In this document: positions 8,448-16,092 of the stretch, one piece after another
Numbering within the stretch: position 1 is the first letter of the stretch
Layout of the letters: each line of letters starts with the position of its first letter
Assembly: GCF_037076555.1 (NCBI RefSeq)
Contig: NZ_AP029023.1
Location: 1,054,001-1,118,000, forward strand
Direction: 5' to 3'
DNA: 64,000 nt
Source of the DNA: Methylophilus sp. DW102
GTDB lineage: Bacteria > Pseudomonadota > Gammaproteobacteria > Burkholderiales > Methylophilaceae
The notes under the pieces: model-generated
Told to the model about the DNA's origin: nothing
What the model saw: the letters and a program-made list of their open reading frames with translations, nothing else
The model's database searches: none
Translations under genes and position numbers: made by a program

Positions 8448-10610
8448 TCAGGCTGTTGCACTGCCGAATTTATAATGGCGCATGCCCTCCAGAATGCCGT
8501 GCGCATGCGTGGCCTCGGCAAAAAAGATCCGTGGCATGCCTTTTAAATGTGCCAATTCTTCGCTATGGTTACCCACTACGACGGCCATGGTGTCGCCCAT
8601 CAGCATCTCAATATCATTGCCAGAGTCGCCTGCCACCAAGAAGTTGGCCAGTGGCAAATCCCATTTGTAAGACAAATAGCGGATGGCATGGCCTTTGGAA
8701 GCGCGAACCGGCAAGATATCCAGAAACTCACCGTGTGAATAAATGATTTGCGCGTGCAGCCCCTGCTTGCGCAGATGCTGGCGGATTTTTTTCACAGGCG
8801 GCATCTTGCTGGCATCCACCACATAAGAAATTTTGAATTCACGCTGATTTTCAGCAGATTGCAGACGTAGCCCAGGCAACTCCGCTAACGCTTTTAGCAA
8901 GTCATCACGTCGCCATAAATGGCGGATATGGTTAGCCCAGCCGATATCTGGCGTGCGGTTGAGCCCATAGTGAATTTCCGAGCCGACGGAGGTAATGAGC
9001 ACATCCGGGATAGGAATATTGTTTTTACGCAATATCTCAATCGCACTCTCCAGTGGGCGCCCGGTGGCGATGCCAAAAATGTTATAGCCGACATTGGCCA
9101 CCAGCCATTCCACCAGGTCAAGCTGCCCCTGTTGGTTGCCAAGCAAGGTGTTGTCTATGTCTGTTATAAATGCATATTTTGCCAGCGGGATCGGTGACTT
9201 GCCTTGATGCAGCGCGACTTGCTGCTTGCGCAGATTTTTGCGTTGTTTTCTTAGCAGTTGGTGTACCTCTCTGACATATTTGTTCACATGACCCGCCCAG
9301 GTGTAATGGCGTTTGACGTTCAAGACGCCGCTCTTGGCCCATTTGCGCCAGCGTGCTTTATCCGTGAGAGCTGAGAGCAGTGCGTCTGCAATCGCATCGC
9401 TATTGAGTGTGTCTACCAGCAAGCCATGATGACAATTGGCCAGAATATCGCGCGGGCCGCCATCATCTGGCGCAATCACCGGCAGGCCGCAAGCCGCGGC
9501 TTCGAGCAAGGTCAGCCCAAAAGGCTCAGTAAAGGCGGCGTTGATAAATACGCCACGGCTTTTGGCCGCCATGCGGTACAGCTCTGGGATATCTTCTTGC
9601 GCATGACTTTTGGGAATTGCTACTTTGCCCCATAAGTCATAGGCATCAATATCCAGCAGCAATTCATTCAACACCTGTGCCTGCGATTTTTCCAGGTCTC
9701 GAATGCGCTCTCGGCTACCGGCGACCAGCACCAGGTTAGCCTTCTTTTGCAGCGCCGGGTGGCTGCCATAGGCGGCTAGCAAGCCCTTGATGTTTTTGCG
9801 CACCTCGGGCCGGCAAATACACAAAATCATCGGCTTTTTCGGGTCATGCAAAAAGCGATGGATACTCTGCTCCAGCGTTGCTGGTATTGCTCGGCGGCCT
9901 GGCGGCGAAAAGCGCGATGTATCTGTACCGGGCGGGATGACGCGGAAGCGCTGATGATCGGCTTGCGCATACATGCCATATTGCAGCTCAACCTCCTGGC
10001 GTGTGCTGGTCACGATCATCGAAGCATGCTGAATCAGCGCATCCTCCTCGGCAATGCGGCGCTCAAAATTAAACTGCTTTTCAATCTTGTCTGCCTTGCG
10101 GCCACTGGAAAGCAGGCGCGCCTGCTTGGGTTTGCCCAGTGAATGGCCAGTATGAATGAGCGGAATGCCCAGCAGCATAGACAACTGGCGGCCCACATAG
10201 CCGGCGTCGGCATAGTGGGAATGGATCACATCTGGCAAGCGGCCTTGTTGACGTAAATAGTGTAGGCAACGGTCCACCATCTGATCCAGATGTGGCCATA
10301 ACAACTCTTTGCGGATGTAGCGCTTGGGCCCGCATGGAAAGCGGATAATGCGGGCCTTATCGCTAAGTTTCTCTTCAGGCTGCGCATAATCGCTCGCCAC
10401 CTGCGGGTCGTCGATCAACCGCGTCATCAGGTCGACCTTGCCGACTTGCGGATGCTCCGCTAACGCATTTGCCAAATCCAGTACATAAGTGCATTGCCCG
10501 CCGGTATCGGCATCCGCGCCCAGCTCAAGTTGCTGGCCACGAATCAAACCATGTACGCTGATTAGCAGCACGTACAAGGATTCTGAGGGTTCTTTTTTAT
10601 TCACACGCAT
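8448..10610 (-). CDS. sps: Bifunctional sucrose-phosphate synthase / sucrose-phosphate phosphatase
   Basis: 720 aa fusion. The N-terminal part is a GT4/GT-B glycosyltransferase (ISVHGLIRG, GADADTGGQ, HSHYADAGYVG, late E-x7-E motif TEPFGLTLLEAAA) that makes sucrose-6-phosphate from a nucleotide-glucose and fructose-6-phosphate. The C-terminal part, from about residue 470, is a HAD-type phosphatase with DIDNT at about 484 and GDSGND at about 660, which would release sucrose. Both active sites look intact. I choose the ATG at 10610 because GGAGGT sits 4 bases upstream; the in-frame extension ten codons further up lacks such a site. It is followed by amylosucrase. Sucrose is a likely osmolyte or carbon reserve. 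Confidence 0.94.
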   Translation of the reverse strand: MRVNKKEPSESLYVLLISVHGLIRGQQLELGADADTGGQCTYVLDLANALAEHPQVGKVDLMTRLIDDPQVASDYAQPEEKLSDKARIIRFPCGPKRYIRKELLWPHLDQMVDRCLHYLRQQGRLPDVIHSHYADAGYVGRQLSMLLGIPLIHTGHSLGKPKQARLLSSGRKADKIEKQFNFERRIAEEDALIQHASMIVTSTRQEVELQYGMYAQADHQRFRVIPPGTDTSRFSPPGRRAIPATLEQSIHRFLHDPKKPMILCICRPEVRKNIKGLLAAYGSHPALQKKANLVLVAGSRERIRDLEKSQAQVLNELLLDIDAYDLWGKVAIPKSHAQEDIPELYRMAAKSRGVFINAAFTEPFGLTLLEAAACGLPVIAPDDGGPRDILANCHHGLLVDTLNSDAIADALLSALTDKARWRKWAKSGVLNVKRHYTWAGHVNKYVREVHQLLRKQRKNLRKQQVALHQGKSPIPLAKYAFITDIDNTLLGNQQGQLDLVEWLVANVGYNIFGIATGRPLESAIEILRKNNIPIPDVLITSVGSEIHYGLNRTPDIGWANHIRHLWRRDDLLKALAELPGLRLQSAENQREFKISYVVDASKMPPVKKIRQHLRKQGLHAQIIYSHGEFLDILPVRASKGHAIRYLSYKWDLPLANFLVAGDSGNDIEMLMGDTMAVVVGNHSEELAHLKGMPRIFFAEATHAHGILEGMRHYKFGSATA

Positions 10611-10860
10611 GGCTACCTCCACTGGCTCACCACAAAGCAAGGCAATTGCACCTCAGGCCTGGCAACTGCAATTGATCATGATGAAAAATGCTGCAGGACT
10701 CTACGTCCATTAGATTGAAAGATGCTACTTGCATCCATGTTTTCCGCGAGGGAAATAAGCGGGATATCAGGCCTGTAATACCCCTATTTCAACTACAGGC
10801 TAATAAATTGACATCAATTTAAAATAAAAAGTTTCAACTTTTAACAAGATCGCAGGCAAT
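10611..10860. other. Gene-free region upstream of sps
   Basis: About 250 bases between the sps start and the terminator of the flavin reductase gene. It must hold the promoter of the minus-strand sucrose genes. I see AT-rich blocks around 10796-10850 but no convincing -35/-10 pair, no long palindrome and no ORF with a ribosome site. Confidence 0.5.
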
Positions 10861-10889
10861 AAAAAAGCCCTGACCAAGAGGGCAGGGCT
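10861..10889 (-). terminator. Terminator after the flavin reductase gene
   Basis: Stem AGCCCTG / CAGGGCT (10866-10872 and 10883-10889) with a 10-base loop. Read on the minus strand it is followed by a T-run (10861-10866). It lies 22 bases past the flavin reductase stop codon. A second T-run on the plus side (10892-10897) could make it bidirectional. Confidence 0.85.
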
Positions 10890-10911
10890 GATTTTTTGCA
10901 TGAGTTAGAGG

Positions 10912-11472
10912 CTAGTAGGCTTGACCAGTAGCATAGAACGCGCCGCCAGCAATATGGTGGATGGTGCGTAACTCGTCATGTCCCTCAAAATGCCAGCGGC
11001 CGTCACTAAACACCCGTGTATCGGCATGTGCCGCCACCACTTCAGCAATAAATAAATCGTAAGTGTTCTGGTTATGCGGCTCGGGGATAATCTTGCACTC
11101 CAGCCACGCCACGCACTCCTTCACCAGTGGCGCGCTAATCTCTTGTGCGGCAAAGGTCTCAATGCCGTATTCCGCAAACTTGTCTGTGCCTGCCAAATCG
11201 CGGCCGCTGATGCTACCTACCTTTTTCACCATCTCAATTTGCTTGACGCAAGGCAGGTTGATGGCAAAAGTACCTTCCGCTTCAATCAGTTCACGCGTGT
11301 AGGTTTTGCTATCAATCACTACCGTTACTTTAGGTGGATTGAAGTCTAAAGCGCAGACCCAGGCGGCAGCCATGATGTTTGGTTTTCCATCGTGGATTGA
11401 GGTGATTATGGATGTAGGACCATGATTAATGAGACGTGTTGCAAATTTTAAATTGAATTCAACGGGATTCAT
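10912..11472 (-). CDS. Flavin reductase-like, FMN-binding split-barrel protein
   Basis: 186 aa. Matches the flavin_reduct (DIM6/NTAB) family: PTSIITSIHDGKPNIMAAAW near the N-terminus, then FNPPKVTVVID and FAINLPC. Such proteins bind FMN and reduce flavin or other small substrates with NAD(P)H, but the exact substrate cannot be read from the sequence. Nothing suggests export, so it is probably cytoplasmic. It begins 9 bases after the stop of the AIPR gene on the same strand. The codon and base use are normal for this chromosome, unlike that neighbour, so the AIPR gene probably inserted upstream of it. No clear Shine-Dalgarno site is visible. Confidence 0.85.
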   Translation of the reverse strand: MNPVEFNLKFATRLINHGPTSIITSIHDGKPNIMAAAWVCALDFNPPKVTVVIDSKTYTRELIEAEGTFAINLPCVKQIEMVKKVGSISGRDLAGTDKFAEYGIETFAAQEISAPLVKECVAWLECKIIPEPHNQNTYDLFIAEVVAAHADTRVFSDGRWHFEGHDELRTIHHIAGGAFYATGQAY

Positions 11473-11481
11473 GGTTTGAAA

Positions 11482-13203
11482 TTAAACTTTTTCATTCGCA
11501 TATGCCGCCAATATTTTTTCGGTCATTGCTCTAGATTTTAGTATTTGTTTGTCATCAATATTTTGTCCTGATCTTTCAACGATCTTAATAGCAGTTTCAA
11601 ATATCTTTTTGCACGTTATTGGGTCATTGAGTTTTTCAATTATTGGAGTGCAATAAGCTTCGACCTTTCTTTGACTAGTCATAGGTGGTAAATTTTCTTT
11701 TGATGCAATCTTAGGAATGAGCATAATTAAAAAGAATTTAATCTTTTTATACCTTTTATCTAGTTCACTTGAATTGAATAACGCGTCTAATTTATAGAAT
11801 GCTAAACCTGCAAGATAATACATTCCATATTGATGGTTTCTTTCGAAAATTCCAGAGCCATCTTCACCTATATTTTTTATAAGACTTCCGAAGTAACTTG
11901 TAACTAAATGAGGATTTTGATTAACAATTGACAAAAATGACTTAATTTGGATTGGAACAGTAATAATTTTTCTTTTTACAACATTCTTGTCTGAACTATA
12001 TTGTTTAGCACGCCTTTCATAAAATAATTTTTCACCCACTTCTATTGAATCATAGTATTGCTCAAGATTCCTTTGGAAATCTGACATTGCGGTGAGTTGT
12101 TCTTTCTTAATTGCTGTTTGATTGTTTGTAGAAACTGTAATTTGAGATTTGACATCTTCATTATCGGTTACGATTAATTTAACTGGGACATTAATTTCAC
12201 TTAATGTTGGATTGTTGCGATTTTCATAAAGAACACTACTTGTTTGGCAACCATTCACGATTTGATAGTCAGTAATAGTAAAATTGTTTCCAGAAGTTTT
12301 TATTGAATTGGCTACAATTGCAACTCCGTTGTTTAGCACGCTAAAAAGTTTGGAGTTTTTATCCTTAAGTGTTTCAGAAATACTTTTATTTACTGGGTTG
12401 TTGCTTCCTTGAAAGTCGCGCACATTGTCATCAAAAACGCTGTGAATGTTGTCATTCTCATCAATAATGATTTTCCTGAATTCAGAAAACGGTAATAATC
12501 CTAAATAAGCTTGATTGATTCCTTCAATTTCTGGAAGGGTTACTTTGTTAACAAAAACAAAAGATGCCGAAATTGGGTTTTTTGTTTTTCTATATAGCTT
12601 GCCTAATTCGTTTGCCCCAATTGTATGAACTTGAACCTCTTCAAAAAGGTTGTAGTTTTCAAGAAGACGTTTATTGTGTGATAAAACAGCATTAATATTT
12701 TCATCGTCTTCGTTTCTTACACCTGTTGTAACAAAAAAGGTTTTACATTTTGGATTTTCTTTAAAGCTAGACGCATGTGCCAGAATATGGTCTGAAAGTT
12801 CGGCGAAGTGTTTAATATCATCATTTCTAGGGAGTTGTGGTGATTCTGAAAAAAAATCATTCACACCAAAGTAAAACGTATTAATTTCTTTTGCTTCGAA
12901 GTTAGAGGATGTTTTAGTCTGTATAAAAATATAGGTGACCTCTAAATAGCCATTTTTTTGTAAAAGATCATCTATTTCTTCTATCTCTTCAATTAAATAA
13001 CCGTTGACCACGATAGCTATTCCATCAATACCCGTGTCATGCCCCGAACCGATGGTAACCAACTCAACATCGAAAGTTTTATTGTATTCGTTAGAAATTA
13101 TTGTGTAATTACAAAACAACTCAAAATCTTTTGAATCATCAACTTGCTTTATCTGCGAAGATTCAAAGAAATCAACAACTAGAGATTTCGTTATTCTATC
13201 CAT
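11482..13203 (-). CDS. AIPR-family abortive phage infection protein
   Basis: 573 aa. The central part carries the conserved AIPR (PF10592) blocks: DDNVRDFQG (258-266), LNNGVAI (290-296) and DYQIVNGCQTS (312-322). AIPR proteins were named from a lactococcal abortive-infection phage defence protein, and many sit in defence islands. The N-terminal 110 residues resemble a PD-(D/E)XK nuclease fold: E28, GIDG with D60, then IQTK with Q95 and K97, a Q-x-K variant of the usual E-x-K. The nuclease reading is inference. The gene is strikingly AT-rich and uses A/T-ending codons, unlike all flanking genes, which points to horizontal transfer. Its start at 13203 has a GGATG site upstream. No methylase, specificity subunit or second defence gene adjoins it. 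Confidence 0.82.
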   Translation of the reverse strand: MDRITKSLVVDFFESSQIKQVDDSKDFELFCNYTIISNEYNKTFDVELVTIGSGHDTGIDGIAIVVNGYLIEEIEEIDDLLQKNGYLEVTYIFIQTKTSSNFEAKEINTFYFGVNDFFSESPQLPRNDDIKHFAELSDHILAHASSFKENPKCKTFFVTTGVRNEDDENINAVLSHNKRLLENYNLFEEVQVHTIGANELGKLYRKTKNPISASFVFVNKVTLPEIEGINQAYLGLLPFSEFRKIIIDENDNIHSVFDDNVRDFQGSNNPVNKSISETLKDKNSKLFSVLNNGVAIVANSIKTSGNNFTITDYQIVNGCQTSSVLYENRNNPTLSEINVPVKLIVTDNEDVKSQITVSTNNQTAIKKEQLTAMSDFQRNLEQYYDSIEVGEKLFYERRAKQYSSDKNVVKRKIITVPIQIKSFLSIVNQNPHLVTSYFGSLIKNIGEDGSGIFERNHQYGMYYLAGLAFYKLDALFNSSELDKRYKKIKFFLIMLIPKIASKENLPPMTSQRKVEAYCTPIIEKLNDPITCKKIFETAIKIVERSGQNIDDKQILKSRAMTEKILAAYANEKV

Positions 13204-13296
13204 ACTAATTCATCCCAAATTTTAATTAATTATTAATGGTGTGATACATGAGTTTATTTAGCTTTTTGAGGTTTCAAAGATTAAAGTACAAAAAAT

Positions 13297-13473
13297 TTAT
13301 GGCTGATTTTTTGTAGATTCATGTGAAAAAGTTATTTGATTAAACGATGTCGTAATTACTACATAAGGCGTACCGTTTTGTTCAGCTAGCCTTTTTGCAG
13401 TTTGAGCTGCGCGACGTAAAGCTTGCTCTATGTCCTTAAACTCTTTCTCTATCAAATTTTCTTTTTCAGTCAT
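13297..13473 (-). CDS. 58-aa hypothetical protein, third gene of the zeta-type module
   Basis: A short ORF (MTEKENLIEKEFKDIEQALR...) of 58 codons ending in TAA at 13297. Its ATG overlaps the TGA of the reconstructed zeta-type gene in an ATGA junction, the same spacing that links the two upstream genes, so it looks translationally coupled. The N-terminal half is charged and predicted helical (repeated E/K/A/L); the C-terminal half (TPYVVITTSFNQITFS) looks like a beta strand pair. I do not recognise a family. It could be a further antitoxin-like or accessory subunit. Moderate confidence, since it is short and its upstream partner is broken. Confidence 0.5.
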   Translation of the reverse strand: MTEKENLIEKEFKDIEQALRRAAQTAKRLAEQNGTPYVVITTSFNQITFSHESTKNQP

Positions 13474-13971
13474 AGATTTAAACCTCGTGATGTTAATTTA
13501 GGTTCGTTGCCTGAATTGTCATACAAAATCAATGAGTTTGCTAGAGAGCTATAAAGCTTATGAAAATTTTCTAAACCTGCTTTGAATCTACGCCTGATGG
13601 TGCCTTCAGGGATATTATGTCCACATGCGGCAACTCTGGCTATCGCGATTTCTGGATCAGGTAGGCTCAGGAAAGCAAGCGTGATGTGATAGCCAAGTTT
13701 TTTCCATGTAACAATATCTTTGGCGTAGGTTTGCCTGAAAGCGTGGTTTCAATGGCAAAGCTGTTGCCAGCTTTTACATTCAACTCAATTTCTTTCAGCA
13801 TGAGTCTTGCCGCTTTGACGGCTGCGGTTTCAGGAGAGAAGGGTGCCAACCCGGCCGCAATCAGGTCGGCATTGATAAAGATTGGACAATTGGCCTCATT
13901 AGGCAAGTATTCACGGGCAAAGGTAGTTTTTCCTGCGCTGTTTGGACCTGCATAATGATGACTTTTTTCAT
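13470..13971 (-). pseudogene. Zeta-toxin-like kinase, broken by two frameshifts
   Basis: Joining three frames gives one protein of about 167 aa of the zeta toxin/COG4185 type: a strand, Walker A GPNSAGKTT, then FINADLIAAGLAPFSPE, IETTLSGK, and a C-terminal AFLSLPDPEIAIARVA...RRRF segment. Zeta toxins phosphorylate UDP-GlcNAc or related sugars. One base is missing near 13952 (between the start and Walker A) and one near 13730 (after TLSGK). Read from its ATG at 13971 the frame stops after 36 codons, so no toxin would be made. With both bases restored, the ORF spans exactly from the ATGA overlap with the upstream antitoxin to the ATGA overlap with the next ORF. That strongly supports a once-intact gene. 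Sequencing error is a possible alternative. Confidence 0.78.
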
Positions 13972-14144
13972 CGGCCTAGAAGTTGGTCAATTCTTTCAAA
14001 AACGACTTCGGCTGGGATGGTTTTTACCTTGTTGGAAAGGATGTCATCCAGACGTTGCTTGGAAATAGTTAGCCACGCTTGCTCATCCAAGCTGAGTTCC
14101 CGCCTTTGAGGGAAAGATGAATGATTGGCGTGGCTCTTATCCAT
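13968..14144 (-). CDS. Putative antitoxin of the zeta-type module
   Basis: 58 aa from the ATG at 14144, whose first base is the last base of the glnS stop codon (TAATG), so translation is probably coupled to glnS. It ends in an ATGA overlap with the zeta-like gene. The helical C-terminal half (RLDDILSNKVKTIPAEVVFERIDQLL) resembles the 'addiction module component' antitoxins, with their G/S-K-V-x-x-I/V-P-x-E-x-V-F motif. I infer an antitoxin from this likeness and its place before a zeta-like kinase. No DNA-binding domain is obvious. With the toxin frame broken, it may be a relic under no selection. An upstream in-frame TTG at 14156 exists but would lie inside glnS. Confidence 0.6.
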   Translation of the reverse strand: MDKSHANHSSFPQRRELSLDEQAWLTISKQRLDDILSNKVKTIPAEVVFERIDQLLGR

Positions 14145-15925
14145 TATTTCTGCCAAGTATCCTTCAACGTTACCGTTCTGTTAAACACTGGCTTGCCAGT
14201 CACGCTATCTTTTCTGTCCGCGACAAAATAGCCATGACGCTCAAACTGGTAGCTGTCGCCTGGGTTGGCTTCCTGGGCGCTTTGCTCAAGCTGGGCGGTG
14301 ATGACTTTGACAGAATCCGGGTTAATGTCTTCTAAAAAGTCTTTGTCGCCGCTGCCCGGGTGGGCTTCTTTAAACAGGCGGTCGTACAGGCGGATTTCGG
14401 CGGTGTAAGCGTGGTTAGCGCTGACCCAGTGGATATTGCCTTTGACCTTGACGCTATCCGCACCCGGCGTGCCGGATTTAGTGTCTGGCAGGTATTCGCA
14501 ATGCACGGTGGTGACGTTGCCAGCTGCATCTTTTTCACAGCTGAGGCATTTGACCACGTAGCCGTATCGCAGGCGCACCATGTTGCCTGGGAACAGGCGG
14601 AAGTAGCCTTTGGAAGGTTCTTCCATAAAGTCTTCGCGCTCTATCCACAGCTCTTTGGAGAGTTTGACCACGCGTTTGCCCAGCTCAGGGTTTTGCGGGT
14701 GGTTAGGGGCGTAGCAATCTTCGTCTTGGCCTTCTGGGTAATTATCAATCACCAGTTTGATCGGGTCGAGCACGCCGATTTTGCGTGGTGCGGATTCGTT
14801 GAGGACTTCGCGCATGCAGTCTTCGAGGATGCTGTAATCAATCCAGGAGTCTGCCTTGGAGACGCCGATACGGTCTGTAAACAGCTTAAAGCCTTCTGGC
14901 GTGTAACCGCGACGGCGAGCACCGGCCAGCGTCGGCAGGCGTGGGTCATCCCAGCCAGTCACATGTTTTTCTTCGACTAACTGAATCAGCTTGCGCTTGG
15001 AGAGCACGACATAGGTCAGGTTGAGGCGTGCAAACTCATATTGGTAAGGCACCGGGTTGGCCAGCAAGCCAGCTTCAACCAGGCGCGCCATTAGCCAGTC
15101 ATAAAACGGGCGTTGATCTTCAAACTCTAGCGTGCAGATGGAGTGGGTGATTTGCTCCAGTGCATCTTCGATTGGGTGGGCGAAGGTATACATCGGGTAG
15201 ATGCACCATTGGTCGCCGGTGTTGTGGTGGTGCGCGCGGCGAATGCGGTAAATGGCCGGGTCGCGCATATTGATGTTGGGCGAGGCCATATCGATTTTTG
15301 CGCGCAACAACATGCTGCCATCTGGGTGCTTGCCATCGCGCATTTCACGGAAAATACGCAAGTTGTCTTCTACGCTGCGGTTGCGGTAAGGCGAATCTTT
15401 ACCTGGCTCAGTCAGTGTGCCACGGTTGATACGTACCTCTTCGGCGGTTTGTTCGTCGACATAGGCGTGACCATTGGTAATCAGCGCTTCTGCGGCTTGG
15501 TACATCACATCAAAATAATCCGAGGCAAAATAAAGATTATTTTCTTTGCTGCCATTGGGCGTGGCGTTGTCCCAGCCAAAGCCCAGCCATTGCACCATGT
15601 CAGAGATGCTGTCTACATATTCCTGGCTTTCTTTTTCCGGGTTGGTGTCGTCAAAGCGCAAATGGCAAACACCGCCGTAATCACGCGCCAGGCCAAAGTT
15701 TAAAAAGATGGATTTAGCATGGCCAATGTGCAGGTAGCCGTTAGGCTCTGGCGGAAAGCGTGTGCGGATTTTGGCAAAATCGACCTGCCCGGTAGATTGG
15801 TGTGCAGCATCACCGGGGCTACCTGCCCATTTTTTAGTCGCATATTTGTGCTCGGCCAGATCTTTTTCGATAATGGCACGAATAAAATTGGAGGCGGCGG
15901 GGATCGGTTCTTTTTGTGTAGACAT
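14144..15925 (-). CDS. glnS: Glutaminyl-tRNA synthetase
   Basis: 593 aa class I synthetase that charges tRNA-Gln. HIGH is at 66-69 (YLHIGHAKS), with FPPEPNG just before it, as in GlnRS and GluRS. The second signature is VLSKRK at 307-312, the GlnRS form of KMSKS. The C-terminal beta-barrel anticodon-binding domain is complete, ending ...NRTVTLKDTWQK. Presence of GlnRS with bacterial-type motifs is typical of beta/gammaproteobacteria. It is divergent from birA across 167 bases. Its stop codon is shared with the antitoxin start (TAATG), an odd downstream fusion of an essential gene to an addiction-type module. Confidence 0.97.
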   Translation of the reverse strand: MSTQKEPIPAASNFIRAIIEKDLAEHKYATKKWAGSPGDAAHQSTGQVDFAKIRTRFPPEPNGYLHIGHAKSIFLNFGLARDYGGVCHLRFDDTNPEKESQEYVDSISDMVQWLGFGWDNATPNGSKENNLYFASDYFDVMYQAAEALITNGHAYVDEQTAEEVRINRGTLTEPGKDSPYRNRSVEDNLRIFREMRDGKHPDGSMLLRAKIDMASPNINMRDPAIYRIRRAHHHNTGDQWCIYPMYTFAHPIEDALEQITHSICTLEFEDQRPFYDWLMARLVEAGLLANPVPYQYEFARLNLTYVVLSKRKLIQLVEEKHVTGWDDPRLPTLAGARRRGYTPEGFKLFTDRIGVSKADSWIDYSILEDCMREVLNESAPRKIGVLDPIKLVIDNYPEGQDEDCYAPNHPQNPELGKRVVKLSKELWIEREDFMEEPSKGYFRLFPGNMVRLRYGYVVKCLSCEKDAAGNVTTVHCEYLPDTKSGTPGADSVKVKGNIHWVSANHAYTAEIRLYDRLFKEAHPGSGDKDFLEDINPDSVKVITAQLEQSAQEANPGDSYQFERHGYFVADRKDSVTGKPVFNRTVTLKDTWQK

Positions 15926-16092
15926 GGCGGTTCTTGAAGTTGCTAAAGTGTGCTTATTTTACACGGTTAGCGACCTGACCCAAAACGCTTAATACAGGGC
16001 GTTTCGGGCTTTTATCGCCCGGCCTGACAGGGCGGGTATGCTACACTGCGGGCTATGAATATACGCATGATTATCGCCACTCACCGGTTGTT

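Noticed and set aside
11482..13203. AIPR gene as a type II restriction enzyme
   Set aside because: No methyltransferase is adjacent, and the central AIPR blocks identify the family better than the partial nuclease motifs.
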